From CAXSBR01 sp964236495 (lineage in GTDB: Bacteria; Actinomycetota; Actinomycetes; Mycobacteriales; Jatrophihabitantaceae), in contig CAXSBR010000001.1 of NCBI GenBank assembly GCA_964236495.1, forward strand, positions 62,001 through 126,000: DNA of 64,000 nucleotides. The letters are read 5' to 3'. This document shows positions 20,564-28,997 of this stretch, piece after piece. The notes below the pieces were generated by a model. That model worked only from the letters and a program-made list of their open reading frames with translations. It was not told the origin of the DNA and did no database searches. Each line of letters begins with the position of its first letter. Position 1 is the first letter of the stretch. A program made the position numbers and the translations under genes.

Positions 20564-21561
20564 TGGGTCAGAAAGTAAACCCCAACGGGTTCCGGCTCGG
20601 CATCTCCACCGACTGGAAGAGCCGCTGGTATGCCGACAAGCAGTACGCCGAGTACGTCAAGGAAGACGTGGCGATCCGACGTCTCATGAACAAGGGCATG
20701 GAGCGTGCCGGAATTTCCAAAGTGGAGATCGAGCGCACTCGTGACCGGGTTCGGGTCGACATCCACACGGCTCGTCCCGGCATCGTGATCGGCCGTCGTG
20801 GTGCGGAGGCCGACCGCATCCGCGGCGAGCTCGAGAAGCTCACCGGAAAGCAGGTGCAGCTCAACATCCTCGAGGTCAAGAACCCCGAGGGCGACGCGCA
20901 ACTCGTTGCCCAAGGCGTGGCCGAGCAGTTGTCCAACCGGGTCAGTTTCCGTCGAGCGATGCGCAAGAGCATGCAGTCGACCCTGAAAAGTCCGGGCGTC
21001 AAGGGCATCCGCGTGCAGTGCTCGGGCCGCCTCGGTGGTGCTGAAATGAGCCGCTCGGAGTTTTACCGCGAGGGTCGCGTTCCCTTGCACACGCTGCGCG
21101 CCAACATCGACTACGGCTTTTATGAGGCCCGGACGACGTTCGGTCGTATCGGCGTCAAGGTCTGGATCTACAAGGGCGAGGTTCCGACTGGATCGCGCGC
21201 CGAGCGCGAGGCGGCCGTGGCCGCCGAGGCACTGCGCCAGCGCCGGGAGCGGCCCGCCGTGCGGGCGCGCCGATCAGGCTCGCAGGGGACCACCGGAACC
21301 GGTGTGTCCGCTGAGGGGGCCCGCGCGACGGGCGGTTCCGATGAGGCTCCGGCAGCCGAGGCGCCTTCGGCTCAGACGCCGGCCCCCGCATCGGAGTCCA
21401 CGGTCGCCGACTCGGTGGCTTCGCAGCCCCCGGTAGACCAGGACTCCGCCGCCCCGGCCGTTGCTGAGGCGACTCCTACCGTGCAGACGCCGGCAGTCGT
21501 GTCGGTAACCCCTGAGAACGTCGAAGCGGCCGTTGCTCCCGCCGCCGAGAAAGAAAGCTGA
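20563..21561 (+). CDS. rpsC: 30S ribosomal protein S3 with long C-terminal extension
   Basis: S3 is in the mRNA entry region. The KH domain motif GIVIGRRGAEADRIR is around residues 72-86. The conserved part ends near residue 215. The remaining about 115 residues are Ala/Pro/Thr/Glu-rich and probably disordered, longer than in most relatives (usually 230-280 residues in total). The start overlaps the rplV stop (TGATG). Confidence 0.97.
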   Translation: MGQKVNPNGFRLGISTDWKSRWYADKQYAEYVKEDVAIRRLMNKGMERAGISKVEIERTRDRVRVDIHTARPGIVIGRRGAEADRIRGELEKLTGKQVQLNILEVKNPEGDAQLVAQGVAEQLSNRVSFRRAMRKSMQSTLKSPGVKGIRVQCSGRLGGAEMSRSEFYREGRVPLHTLRANIDYGFYEARTTFGRIGVKVWIYKGEVPTGSRAEREAAVAAEALRQRRERPAVRARRSGSQGTTGTGVSAEGARATGGSDEAPAAEAPSAQTPAPASESTVADSVASQPPVDQDSAAPAVAEATPTVQTPAVVSVTPENVEAAVAPAAEKES

Positions 21562-21564
21562 GTC

Positions 21565-21981
21565 ATGCTCATTCCACGGCGCGTCAAGCACCGCAAGCAG
21601 CACCATCCGGGAAGAAGCGGAGCCGCCTCAGGCGGCACACGCGTCACGTTCGGCGAGTTCGGCATCCAGGCACTGGAGCCGGCTTATTTGACCAACCGGC
21701 AGATCGAGTCGGCTCGTATCGCCATCAACCGACGCATCCGTCGTGGCGGCAAGGTTTGGATCAATGTCTATCCGGATCGTCCGATCACCAAGAAGCCGGC
21801 CGAGACGCGAATGGGCTCGGGCAAGGGCTCGCCGGAATGGTGGGTTGCCAACATCAAGCCCGGCCGAGTGTTGTTCGAGCTGTCGTTCCCGAATGAGGTG
21901 ATCGCTCGCGAGGCGCTCACCCGGGCGATTCACAAGCTGCCGATGAAATGTCGCATCATTACCCGAGAGGTGGGCGAGTAG
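21565..21981 (+). CDS. rplP: 50S ribosomal protein L16
   Basis: A 138-residue L16 protein near the A-site finger. MLIPRRVKHRKQHHP and the MGSGKGSPEWWVA loop are diagnostic. It starts three bases after the rpsC stop. Confidence 0.99.
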   Translation: MLIPRRVKHRKQHHPGRSGAASGGTRVTFGEFGIQALEPAYLTNRQIESARIAINRRIRRGGKVWINVYPDRPITKKPAETRMGSGKGSPEWWVANIKPGRVLFELSFPNEVIAREALTRAIHKLPMKCRIITREVGE

Positions 21982-21983
21982 TC

Positions 21984-22298
21984 ATGTCCGATACGACTAC
22001 GGCCGAGGTCGAGGACAAGTCCATCGTGGCACCGACGACGGCCAGCGCGGCCACTGCCGCCGGTGAGGCGAACAAGCGTGCCAGCGAAATGCGTGAACTA
22101 CACGACGACGAGCTGAACACCCGCCTGGCTGAGGCGAAGGTGGAGTTGTTCAACCTGCGCTTCCAGACCGCGACCGGTCAGCTGGACAACAACCGTCGAC
22201 TACGGACTGTCCGCCACGACATCGCTCGGATCTACACAATTTTGCGCGAGCGTGAGCTCGGGCTGTCAGTCGCACCACATGAGGGGACAGTCGCGTGA
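21984..22298 (+). CDS. rpmC: 50S ribosomal protein L29 with N-terminal extension
   Basis: A 104-residue protein. The conserved coiled L29 core begins at RASEMRELHDDEL, near residue 34, and ends with RTVRHDIARIYTILRERELG. The first about 33 residues are an Ala/Thr-rich extension not found in short L29 forms. ATG 21984 follows rplP by two bases. The stop overlaps the rpsQ start as GTGA. Confidence 0.96.
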   Translation: MSDTTTAEVEDKSIVAPTTASAATAAGEANKRASEMRELHDDELNTRLAEAKVELFNLRFQTATGQLDNNRRLRTVRHDIARIYTILRERELGLSVAPHEGTVA

Positions 22299-22615
22299 CC
22301 AGCACTAACGAAGAGATCGTGCCCGCAACGGCGCCGCCCGGCGAAGTGCCTGCAACGAGCGGCCGTGGCACGTTCCGCAAGACCCGCGAGGGCTTGGTAG
22401 TCAGCGACAAGATGGACAAGACCGTCGTCGTCGCAGTCGAGGACCGTGTCAAGCACCCGAAGTACGGCAAAGTCATCCGGCGCACGAACAAGCTCAAGGC
22501 GCACGACGAGGCCAACGCCTGTGGCATCGGCGATCGGGTCCTGCTGATGGAAACCCGCCCGCTCTCGGCCAGCAAGCACTGGCGTGTCGTGCAGGTACTG
22601 GAGAAGGCGGAGTAA
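22295..22615 (+). CDS. rpsQ: 30S ribosomal protein S17
   Basis: A 106-residue S17 protein. The core starts near RKTREGLVVSDKMDKTVVV after about 27 extra N-terminal residues. GTG 22295 overlaps the rpmC stop by four bases. A 255-base gap follows before rplN. Confidence 0.97.
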   Translation: MTSTNEEIVPATAPPGEVPATSGRGTFRKTREGLVVSDKMDKTVVVAVEDRVKHPKYGKVIRRTNKLKAHDEANACGIGDRVLLMETRPLSASKHWRVVQVLEKAE

Positions 22616-22870
22616 GGCAACCTGATCGCGCCGGAAGCCGGAGCTTCGGCTGAGTTGGTCCGGCGCGCAATCGTTGCGCCTCGGTCGCCGACCCAAGACC
22701 AGTACCGGGTCGCCACGGAAATGCAGTGGTCAGGGGCCACGGGTTGCGTCTGACCAGCGAACGAGCAGTACACAGCAATTCAGCAGTACCAACTCGATAT
22801 GTCAACAGGAGCCGTCGCCGTCGGGTGCGTGGGAGCACGTGCAGCGGGTGCGCATTAAGGGAGAGCAACA
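22616..22870 (+). other. rpsQ-rplN spacer
   Basis: This 255-base gap interrupts the otherwise tight cluster at the S10/spc boundary. It holds a small hairpin AGCCG/CGGCT (22635-22650 region) and no clear gene. A GTG-started 11-codon frame (22839-22874) ends on the rplN start as GTGA, but its own ribosome-binding site is poor. No strong promoter was identified. Confidence 0.4.
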
Positions 22871-23239
22871 GTGATTCAGCAGGAGTCGCGACTTCGAGTC
22901 GCCGACAACACCGGAGCCAAGGAAATCTTGTGCATCCGCGTGATGGGCGGGTCGGGACGGCGCTATGCCGGCATCGGCGACACCATCGTTGCCACGGTGA
23001 AAGATGCTCTTCCCGGCGCCGCGGTGAAGAAGGGTGACGTCGTCAAGGCAGTCATCGTGCGGACGGTGAAGGAACGCCGTCGGCCCGACGGCAGCTACAT
23101 CCGTTTCGACGAGAACGCCGCCGTGCTGATCCGTCCTGACGGGGAGCCGCGCGGCACCCGCATCTTCGGCCCGGTCGGGCGCGAACTACGCGACAAGCGC
23201 TTCATGAAAATTATCTCGCTGGCACCGGAAGTTCTGTAG
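22871..23239 (+). CDS. rplN: 50S ribosomal protein L14
   Basis: A 122-residue L14 protein at the subunit interface, first gene of the spc group. MIQQESRLRVADNTGAKE is the universal N-terminus. The start is GTG 22871 with AAGGGAGA upstream. Confidence 0.99.
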   Translation: MIQQESRLRVADNTGAKEILCIRVMGGSGRRYAGIGDTIVATVKDALPGAAVKKGDVVKAVIVRTVKERRRPDGSYIRFDENAAVLIRPDGEPRGTRIFGPVGRELRDKRFMKIISLAPEVL

Positions 23240-23241
23240 CC

Positions 23242-23286
23242 ATGACCAGCAGCACTAGGAACGAGCACTCGGTGGAGGACAAGTGA
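23242..23286 (+). CDS. Mini-ORF bridging rplN and rplX (14 aa)
   Basis: MTSSTRNEHSVEDK starts two bases after the rplN stop and its TGA overlaps the rplX start codon (GTGA). The GGTGGAGGA ribosome-binding site of rplX lies inside its last codons. Consistent with translational coupling; no peptide function is proposed. Confidence 0.35.
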   Translation: MTSSTRNEHSVEDK

Positions 23287-23600
23287 AGGTCAAGAAGGGC
23301 GACACGGTCGTCGTCGTCGCCGGCAAGGACCGCGGCGCTCGAGGCAAGGTGCTCGCAGCACTTCCCGAGTCCGACCGCGTCATCGTCGAAGGCGTCAACC
23401 GCATCAAGAAGCACGAAAAGGTGTCTACGACCAACCGTGGCGCCAAGGCCGGCGGCATCACCACCCAGGAAGCTGCCGTCCACGTCAGCAACGTGATGGT
23501 GGTCGACAGCGACGGCAGGCCGACGCGGGTCGGTTATCGCCGCGACGACAAGGGCCGCAACGTGCGGATCTCACGCCGCGGCAAGGGAAAGGACCTCTAA
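23283..23600 (+). CDS. rplX: 50S ribosomal protein L24
   Basis: A 105-residue L24 assembly-initiator protein. The KOW motif DTVVVVAGKDRGARGKV is at residues 7-23. The start is GTG 23283 with GGAGG upstream. rplE follows after three bases. Confidence 0.98.
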   Translation: MKVKKGDTVVVVAGKDRGARGKVLAALPESDRVIVEGVNRIKKHEKVSTTNRGAKAGGITTQEAAVHVSNVMVVDSDGRPTRVGYRRDDKGRNVRISRRGKGKDL

Positions 23601-23603
23601 ATC

Positions 23604-24212
23604 ATGAGTGCCCCAACTACTGACACTTCTGCTGACACCGATGCGGCATCGACTCCGTCGGCCAAGGCAACACCGCGCCTCAAAGCGCGCTACCGCAGCG
23701 AAATCGTTCCCGCGATGCAGGAGCAGTTCTCCTACGGCAATCCCATGCAGATTCCTGGTCTGGTCAAGATCGTCGTCAACATGGGCGTCGGCCAGGCAGC
23801 AAAGGATGCGAAGCTCATGGACGGTGCAGTGCGCGACCTGACGCTGATCACCGGCCAGAAGCCCCTGGTGCAGAAGGCGCGAGTGTCGATTGCCCAGTTC
23901 AAGCTGCGCGAGGGCCAGCCCATCGGGGCCAAGGTGACGCTGCGCAACGACCGTATGTGGGAATTCCTGGACCGGGTGTTGGCCTTGGCGTTGCCGCGCA
24001 TCCGTGACTTTCGCGGCCTGTCTGCCACTCAGTTCGACGGCCACGGCAATTACACCTTCGGCCTGAACGAGCAGTCGATGTTCCACGAGATCGACCCCGA
24101 CTCGATCGACCGCCCGCGTGGCATGGACATCACTCTGGTGACCACGGCCAAGACCGACGACGAGGGACGTGCTCTGTTGCGCGCTCTCGGATTCCCGTTC
24201 AAGGAGAGCTGA
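23604..24212 (+). CDS. rplE: 50S ribosomal protein L5
   Basis: A 202-residue L5 protein that binds 5S rRNA. The core begins near residue 25 (PRLKARYRSEIVPAM) after a polar, Thr/Ala-rich extension. The C-terminus GMDITLVTTAKTDDEGRALL is typical. The start ATG lies close to the rplX stop. Confidence 0.98.
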   Translation: MSAPTTDTSADTDAASTPSAKATPRLKARYRSEIVPAMQEQFSYGNPMQIPGLVKIVVNMGVGQAAKDAKLMDGAVRDLTLITGQKPLVQKARVSIAQFKLREGQPIGAKVTLRNDRMWEFLDRVLALALPRIRDFRGLSATQFDGHGNYTFGLNEQSMFHEIDPDSIDRPRGMDITLVTTAKTDDEGRALLRALGFPFKES

Positions 24213-24219
24213 ACCCACC

Positions 24220-24405
24220 ATGGCCAAGAAAGCACTCGTCAACAAGGCAGCGGCCAAGCCCCGCTTCGCGGTGCGCGGCTACACGCGCTGCCAACGCTGC
24301 GGGCGCGCGCACGCCGTCTACCGCAAGTTCGGGTTGTGCCGAATCTGCTTCCGAGAGATGGCGCACGCCGGTGAATTGCCGGGCGTCACCAAATCCTCCT
24401 GGTAG
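24220..24405 (+). CDS. rpsN: 30S ribosomal protein S14 type Z
   Basis: A 61-residue zinc-binding S14. The cysteine pairs CQRC and CRIC around residues 24-43 form the zinc site, so this is the C-plus paralogue found in the spc operon. The ATG lies seven bases after rplE, preceded by AAGGAGA. Confidence 0.98.
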   Translation: MAKKALVNKAAAKPRFAVRGYTRCQRCGRAHAVYRKFGLCRICFREMAHAGELPGVTKSSW

Positions 24406-24533
24406 ACGCTGGGGCACTAATTCGCTTTGGTATCACCGATCAGGCAAACTGGTCGATAGGAGCAGGACTCAATCGCGGCAGGCCTCAGGCAAATGTCTGG
24501 ACGGAACCCCCACGAGAACAGGAATCGACACCC

Positions 24534-24686
24534 ATGAAAACGTTCATTTACGGCGTGCGCCCCTGCGACGCTTCGCGACGCCTGACTGCTGGGGCGCCAG
24601 GCTCGCTCATGACTATGCACCCCGCTCGCCACCGCCCCTGCGACGCTTCGCGACGCCTGACTGCTCGGGCGGAGGCTCGCTCATGA
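24534..24686 (+). CDS. Repeat-built ORF before rpsH (50 aa)
   Basis: This frame starts at ATG 24534 with AGGAA upstream. It contains RPCDASRRLTA twice because it spans a 60-bp direct duplication. Its TGA overlaps the rpsH ATG (ATGA). The 75-base offset keeps the two copies in the same frame at the peptide level. It could act as a coupling leader, or be a chance frame in duplicated DNA. Confidence 0.3.
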   Translation: MKTFIYGVRPCDASRRLTAGAPGSLMTMHPARHRPCDASRRLTARAEARS

Positions 24687-24691
24687 CTATG
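24558..24691 (+). repeat. 60-bp direct duplication of the rpsH start region
   Basis: Copy 1 (24558-24617) and copy 2 (24633-24691) are nearly identical, including the first three rpsH codons ATG-ACT-ATG. They differ by a few substitutions and one indel. Only copy 2 leads into rpsH. Confidence 0.9.
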
Positions 24692-25087
24692 ACCGACCCG
24701 ATCGCCGACATGCTCACGCGTATTCGCAACGCCAACTCGGCCTATCACGACACCGTCGTCATGCCGCACTCGAAGCTGAAGGGCAACATCGCCGAGATCC
24801 TGCAGCAGCAGGGTTATGTCGGCGGTTACCAGGTCGTGGACGCAACAGACGGCCCAGGCAAGGTGTTGACGGTCAATCTCAAGTACGGGCCGAACCGTGA
24901 GCGCAGCATCGCCGGCGTCAAGCGCGTTTCGAAGCCCGGTCTGCGCGTGTACGCCAAGTCGACCGGCATGCCGCGCGTTCTGGGCGGCCTGGGCGTCGCC
25001 ATCCTGTCCACATCATCCGGCCTGCTTACCGACAAGCAGGCGGCCAAGAAAGGTGTAGGCGGAGAAGTTCTCGCCTACATCTGGTAG
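24683..25087 (+). CDS. rpsH: 30S ribosomal protein S8
   Basis: A 134-residue S8 protein that binds 16S rRNA. In many bacteria it also represses the spc operon. MTMTDPIADMLTRIRNA and the C-terminal GGEVLAYIW are typical. Start at ATG 24683 with GGCGGAGG upstream; a second ATG two codons on is possible. It has a duplicated initiation region upstream. Confidence 0.98.
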   Translation: MTMTDPIADMLTRIRNANSAYHDTVVMPHSKLKGNIAEILQQQGYVGGYQVVDATDGPGKVLTVNLKYGPNRERSIAGVKRVSKPGLRVYAKSTGMPRVLGGLGVAILSTSSGLLTDKQAAKKGVGGEVLAYIW

Positions 25088-25096
25088 GGGTCCCGC

Positions 25097-25636
25097 ATGT
25101 CTCGTATCGGAAGACTTCCTGTACCTGTGCCGAGCTCTGTCGACGTCGCGATCGATGGTCAGCTCGTTACCGTCAAGGGCCCCAGGGGAACGCTGTCGCA
25201 CACCGTCGCCGAGCCCATCGCCGTCGCCAAGGGTGAGGACGGCGTGCTGTCGGTAACCCGCCCGAACGACGAGCGGGTGTCGAAGTCGCTGCACGGGTTG
25301 TCGCGCACGCTGATCGCCAACATGGTCACCGGTGTCACCGACGGCTACACCAAGAGCCTGGAGATTGTCGGGACCGGCTATCGGGTAGCCGCCAAGGGCA
25401 CGACGCTGGAATTCGCACTCGGTTTCTCGCACCCCGTGATCGTCGAGGCGCCTCAGGGCATCACGTTCTCGGTGGAGACGCCGACCCGGTTTGCGGTGGC
25501 GGGCATCGACAAACAACAGGTCGGCGAGGTCGCCGCCAACATCCGCAAGCTGCGCAAGCCCGACCCGTACAAGGGTAAAGGCGTGCGCTACCAAGGCGAA
25601 GTAGTTCGGCGCAAGGCCGGAAAGACAGGTAAGTGA
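25097..25636 (+). CDS. rplF: 50S ribosomal protein L6
   Basis: A 179-residue L6 protein near the factor-binding site. MSRIGRLPVPVPSSV and the C-terminal PDPYKGKGVRYQGE segment are typical. The ATG lies nine bases after rpsH. The stop overlaps the proposed rplR GTG. Confidence 0.99.
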   Translation: MSRIGRLPVPVPSSVDVAIDGQLVTVKGPRGTLSHTVAEPIAVAKGEDGVLSVTRPNDERVSKSLHGLSRTLIANMVTGVTDGYTKSLEIVGTGYRVAAKGTTLEFALGFSHPVIVEAPQGITFSVETPTRFAVAGIDKQQVGEVAANIRKLRKPDPYKGKGVRYQGEVVRRKAGKTGK

Positions 25637-26028
25637 CAATGGGCTCCTCGAAAATTCTCCATACCGCACGCCGATCGGCTGGGCTCTCGGCGCAGCGCCG
25701 CATAAGCAAGTCCCGCCGCCACTTCCGGCTGCGCAAGAAGGTTGTCGGATCGGCCGAGCGTCCCCGCCTGGTGGTCACCCGGTCCTCGCGGCACCTCTAC
25801 GCCCAGGTCGTCGACGATGCGCGCGGCGTGACGTTGGCTTCGGCATCGACCTACAAGCTCAGCGAGGGCGACAAGAGCGCCCAGGCCACGGAGCTAGGTG
25901 CGACGCTGGCCGAGGCCGCGAAGGCGGCCGGCGTCTCCAAGGTCGTCTTCGACCGTGGCGGCGCCTCCTACACCGGCCGGATAGCGGCGTTCGCCGATGC
26001 CGCCCGCACCGCCGGATTGGAGTTCTGA
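25633..26028 (+). CDS. rplR: 50S ribosomal protein L18
   Basis: A 131-residue L18 protein that binds 5S rRNA. RPRLVVTRSSRHLYAQVVDD and VVFDRGGASYTGRI are conserved segments. The start GTG 25633 overlaps the rplF stop as GTGA; ATG 25639, two codons further, is an equally possible start. Confidence 0.97.
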   Translation: MTMGSSKILHTARRSAGLSAQRRISKSRRHFRLRKKVVGSAERPRLVVTRSSRHLYAQVVDDARGVTLASASTYKLSEGDKSAQATELGATLAEAAKAAGVSKVVFDRGGASYTGRIAAFADAARTAGLEF

Positions 26029-26033
26029 CGGAC

Positions 26034-26072
26034 ATGACCAACGCAGCAGCAACGAAGGGCCTCAGCTCATGA
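26034..26072 (+). CDS. Mini-ORF bridging rplR and rpsE (12 aa)
   Basis: MTNAAATKGLSS starts five bases after the rplR stop and its TGA overlaps the rpsE ATG (ATGA). The GAAGGG ahead of rpsE lies within it. Translation is not proven. Confidence 0.3.
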   Translation: MTNAAATKGLSS

Positions 26073-26692
26073 CCGCACCCCAGCGCACCGGGCAACGTAC
26101 CGGCGGTGGCGAGCGCGCCGGTGGCAACGACCGCCGCGGCGGTCGTGACGGCGCACGCAGTGGCGGCCGCGACGAGCGCAGCTCTCACATCGAACGCGTC
26201 GTCAAGATCAACCGCGTGGCCAAGGTGGTCAAAGGTGGCCGGCGCTTCAGCTTCACTGCTCTGGTGATCGTGGGCGACGGGGACGGCAACGTCGGCGTGG
26301 GCTACGGCAAAGCCAAGGAAGTCCCCGCGGCAATCGCCAAGGGTGTGGAGGAGGCGAAGAAGAACTTCTTTCGCGTGCCCCGCATTCAGCAGACCATCCC
26401 CCACCCGGTGCAAGGTGAGGCCGCAGCTGGCGTCGTGCTGCTGAAGCCGGCCAGTCCTGGTACCGGCGTCATCGCCGGCGGCCCGGTGCGTGCTGTTCTC
26501 GAGTGCGCCGGCATCCATGACGTTCTGAGCAAGTCCCTCGGCTCTGACAACCCGATCAATATCGTGCACGCAACGGTCGCTGCCCTCAAGCAGCTGGTCC
26601 GTCCCGAGGAGGTGGCCGCACGACGTGGCCTCCCGCTCGAGGACGTGGCGCCAGCCGGCCTGCTTCGTGCACGTGCTCGACAGGGAGCGTGA
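26069..26692 (+). CDS. rpsE: 30S ribosomal protein S5
   Basis: A 207-residue S5 protein, involved in mRNA unwinding and fidelity. An N-terminal Arg/Gly-rich extension of about 40 residues precedes the double-stranded RNA-binding core (HIERVVKINRVAKVVKGGRR). ATG 26069 lies inside a frame that is open further upstream, but the ATGA junction and the core position favour this start. Confidence 0.97.
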   Translation: MTAPQRTGQRTGGGERAGGNDRRGGRDGARSGGRDERSSHIERVVKINRVAKVVKGGRRFSFTALVIVGDGDGNVGVGYGKAKEVPAAIAKGVEEAKKNFFRVPRIQQTIPHPVQGEAAAGVVLLKPASPGTGVIAGGPVRAVLECAGIHDVLSKSLGSDNPINIVHATVAALKQLVRPEEVAARRGLPLEDVAPAGLLRARARQGA

Positions 26693-26700
26693 GGGCGCAG

Positions 26701-26883
26701 ATGACCCGCCTGAAGGTCACCCAGATCAAGTCGGGGATCGGTAACAAGGAGAATCAGCGTCAAACCCTGCGTTCCCTCGGTCTCAAGCGCCTGCGCGACA
26801 GCGTGGTGCAAGAGGACCGCCCTGAGATCCGCGGCATGGTGCACACCGTCCGTCACCTGGTGACGGTGGAGGAAGTCGAGTAA
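26701..26883 (+). CDS. rpmD: 50S ribosomal protein L30
   Basis: A 60-residue L30 protein. MTRLKVTQIKSGIGNKENQRQ is the normal start. The ATG lies eight bases after rpsE, with GAGGG close by. The TAA stop shares a base with the next mini-ORF (TAATG). Confidence 0.98.
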   Translation: MTRLKVTQIKSGIGNKENQRQTLRSLGLKRLRDSVVQEDRPEIRGMVHTVRHLVTVEEVE

Positions 26884-26966
26884 TGAACGCAAGAACACAG
26901 CAGACACATTCACGTCGAACGTCCGATCAAGCAGCCCAGAAGAGCGCGAACCAGGAGGAAGTGTGA
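26883..26966 (+). CDS. Mini-ORF bridging rpmD and rplO (27 aa)
   Basis: The ORF starts on the rpmD stop (TAATG) and ends on the rplO start (TGATG), so it spans the whole junction with one-base overlaps on both sides. The predicted peptide begins MNARTQQTHSRR and ends SANQEEV; the final codons carry the AGGAGG of rplO. This is the cleanest bridging ORF in the window. Confidence 0.45.
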   Translation: MNARTQQTHSRRTSDQAAQKSANQEEV

Positions 26967-27418
26967 TGGCTGATTCGTTGCTGAAAGTCCACCATCTGCG
27001 TCCTGCACCGGGTGCGCACACCAAGAAGACGCGGGTGGGTCGAGGTGAGGGCTCCAAGGGCAAGACCGCGGGTCGGGGCACCAAGGGAACCGGAGCGCGC
27101 TATCAGGTTCCGGCCGGTTTCGAGGGTGGGCAAATGCCGATCCACATGCGGCTGCCAAAGCTCAAGGGCTTCCGCAACGCGGGACGGATCGAATACCAGG
27201 TTGTCAACGTGGCACGGTTGGCCGAGCTTTTTCCCGCCGGCGGCGTCGTCGGCGTCGATGAACTCGTGCAGTCCGGCGCGGTCCGCAAGGGTCAGCTGGT
27301 GAAGGTGCTGGGCACCGGTGAACTGGGTGCTGTCAAGCTCGACGTCACTGCGCATGCTTTTTCTACGTCAGCCAGGGACAAGATCAGTGCCGCCGGAGGA
27401 TCAGTCACCGCTCTGTAA
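26966..27418 (+). CDS. rplO: 50S ribosomal protein L15
   Basis: A 150-residue L15 protein, late assembly. The Gly/Lys-rich stretch GRGEGSKGKTAGRGTKG is diagnostic. ATG 26966 has a perfect AGGAGG eight bases upstream. Confidence 0.98.
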   Translation: MADSLLKVHHLRPAPGAHTKKTRVGRGEGSKGKTAGRGTKGTGARYQVPAGFEGGQMPIHMRLPKLKGFRNAGRIEYQVVNVARLAELFPAGGVVGVDELVQSGAVRKGQLVKVLGTGELGAVKLDVTAHAFSTSARDKISAAGGSVTAL

Positions 27419-27642
27419 ATGGTCGTCCGGTATGTCCACTGGGTGACGATCGGTCGCGAGCTTCCACCAACGCCGGCTGTTACGCTTCGCCCAGTGGAGC
27501 CGGGCTGTTCCCGCAACCGTGGAGCGGCTGGCCCGTAACGCTGGAGTCCGGCGTGTTCGGTTCGAGCTCCCCCGCACCACGCTTGTTCGTCCACGTCCGC
27601 TTGTCCGGCCACGTCCGGCCCAGCCACCGCACCGGAGGATCT

Positions 27643-28953
27643 GTGCTCGGCGCTTTCAGCTCGGCGTTTCGAACGCCAGACCTGCGTAAGAAGCTTCTCT
27701 TCACATTCGGCATCGTGGTGCTTTACCGCCTCGGTGCCGCCGTTCCGACGCCCAACACGAACACGCGCGCAATCCGCTCCTGCATCGACGGCGCCGGCGC
27801 CGGCGCGCAGAACGTCTATTCCCTGATCAACCTGTTTTCTGGCGGTGCGCTGCTGCACCTGTCGGCCTTTGCGCTGGGCATCATGCCCTACATCACCGCG
27901 AGCATCATCGTCCAGTTGCTGGTCGTGGTGATTCCGCGCTTCGAGCAGCTGCGCAAGGAAGGGCAGTCAGGACAGCAGAAGTTGACGCAGTACAGCCGCT
28001 ACCTGACCATCGGTCTGGCGATTCTGCAGTCCACCGGCTTCATCGCGCTGGCGCGTAACGGCACCCTGTTCCAGGGTTGCAACAACGTGCTCTACCACAA
28101 CGACCAGCTCTTCCCGCTGATCACGATGGTCATCTCGATGACGGCCGGCACTGCGATCATCATGTGGCTCGGCGAGCTCATCACCGATCGCGGTGTGGGC
28201 AACGGCATGAGCGTTTTGATGTTCACCTCGATCGCCGCCCGTATCCCCAGTGAGGGCAACGCGCTGCGCCAGAACGGCGGCAACTTCGCCTTCGTTCTCA
28301 TCCTGGCCCTGGGGCTGGCGATCATCGCCGCCGTCGTCTTCGTCGAGCAGGCTCAGCGTCGCATTCCTGTGCAGTACGCCAAGCGGATGATTGGGCGCCG
28401 AATGTACGGCGGTACCTCGACCTACCTACCGCTGAAGGTCAATGCCGCCGGTGTGGTACCGGTCATCTTCGCCACCTCGCTGCTCTACATTCCCCAGCTG
28501 ATCTCTCAACTGGTCAGCGGGCAGAACCAGACATCAGGCTGGTACCGCTGGATCAACAAGCACGTAGTCGGTCAGAACGACTGGGTGCACAACCTGCTGT
28601 TCTTCGTACTGGTGCTGTTCTTCACGTTCTTCTACGTCGGCATCACTTTCAACCCGACCGAGCGCGCCGACGACATGAAAAAGTACGGCGGGTTCATTCC
28701 TGGTATTCGCCCCGGCCGCCCGACCGCGGAATACCTCCAGTACGTGCTGAGCCGGATCACCTGGCCCGGCGCCTTCTATCTGGGCGTCATCGCAGTGTTG
28801 CCCAACTTCTTCTTCTCGATCTCGGGCGGCAACAACCAAAACTTCCCGTTCGGCGGCACCGCTGTGCTCATCATGGTCGGCGTCGCGCTCGACACGGTGA
28901 AGCAGATCGAGAGTCAGCTCATGCAGCGCAACTATGAGGGCTTCCTCAAGTGA
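27643..28953 (+). CDS. secY: Preprotein translocase subunit SecY
   Basis: A 436-residue channel protein of the Sec translocon with about ten membrane spans. The N-terminus LGAFSSAFRTPDLRKKLLFT and the C-terminal segment GIRPGRPTAEYLQYVLSRIT are typical. GTG 27643 has GGAGG six bases upstream; the longer frame before it has no such signal. The gap from rplO is 224 bases with no clear promoter. The stop overlaps a mini-ORF leading to adk. Confidence 0.98.
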   Translation: MLGAFSSAFRTPDLRKKLLFTFGIVVLYRLGAAVPTPNTNTRAIRSCIDGAGAGAQNVYSLINLFSGGALLHLSAFALGIMPYITASIIVQLLVVVIPRFEQLRKEGQSGQQKLTQYSRYLTIGLAILQSTGFIALARNGTLFQGCNNVLYHNDQLFPLITMVISMTAGTAIIMWLGELITDRGVGNGMSVLMFTSIAARIPSEGNALRQNGGNFAFVLILALGLAIIAAVVFVEQAQRRIPVQYAKRMIGRRMYGGTSTYLPLKVNAAGVVPVIFATSLLYIPQLISQLVSGQNQTSGWYRWINKHVVGQNDWVHNLLFFVLVLFFTFFYVGITFNPTERADDMKKYGGFIPGIRPGRPTAEYLQYVLSRITWPGAFYLGVIAVLPNFFFSISGGNNQNFPFGGTAVLIMVGVALDTVKQIESQLMQRNYEGFLK

Positions 28954-28997
28954 GCGATGCTCAGGTGGGCGCGGGTGCGGACTGGACCTTGCGATGA
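28950..28997 (+). CDS. Mini-ORF bridging secY and adk (15 aa)
   Basis: A GTG-started frame overlaps the secY stop (GTGA) and ends on the adk start (ATGA). The peptide would be (M)SDAQVGAGADWTLR. adk lacks a strong SD of its own, so reinitiation from this frame could matter. Confidence 0.35.
   Translation: MSDAQVGAGADWTLR

Noticed and set aside
27419..27538. 39-codon ORF directly after rplO
   Set aside because: It starts right at the rplO stop but ends about 100 bases before secY, so it does not follow the bridging pattern and has no other support.
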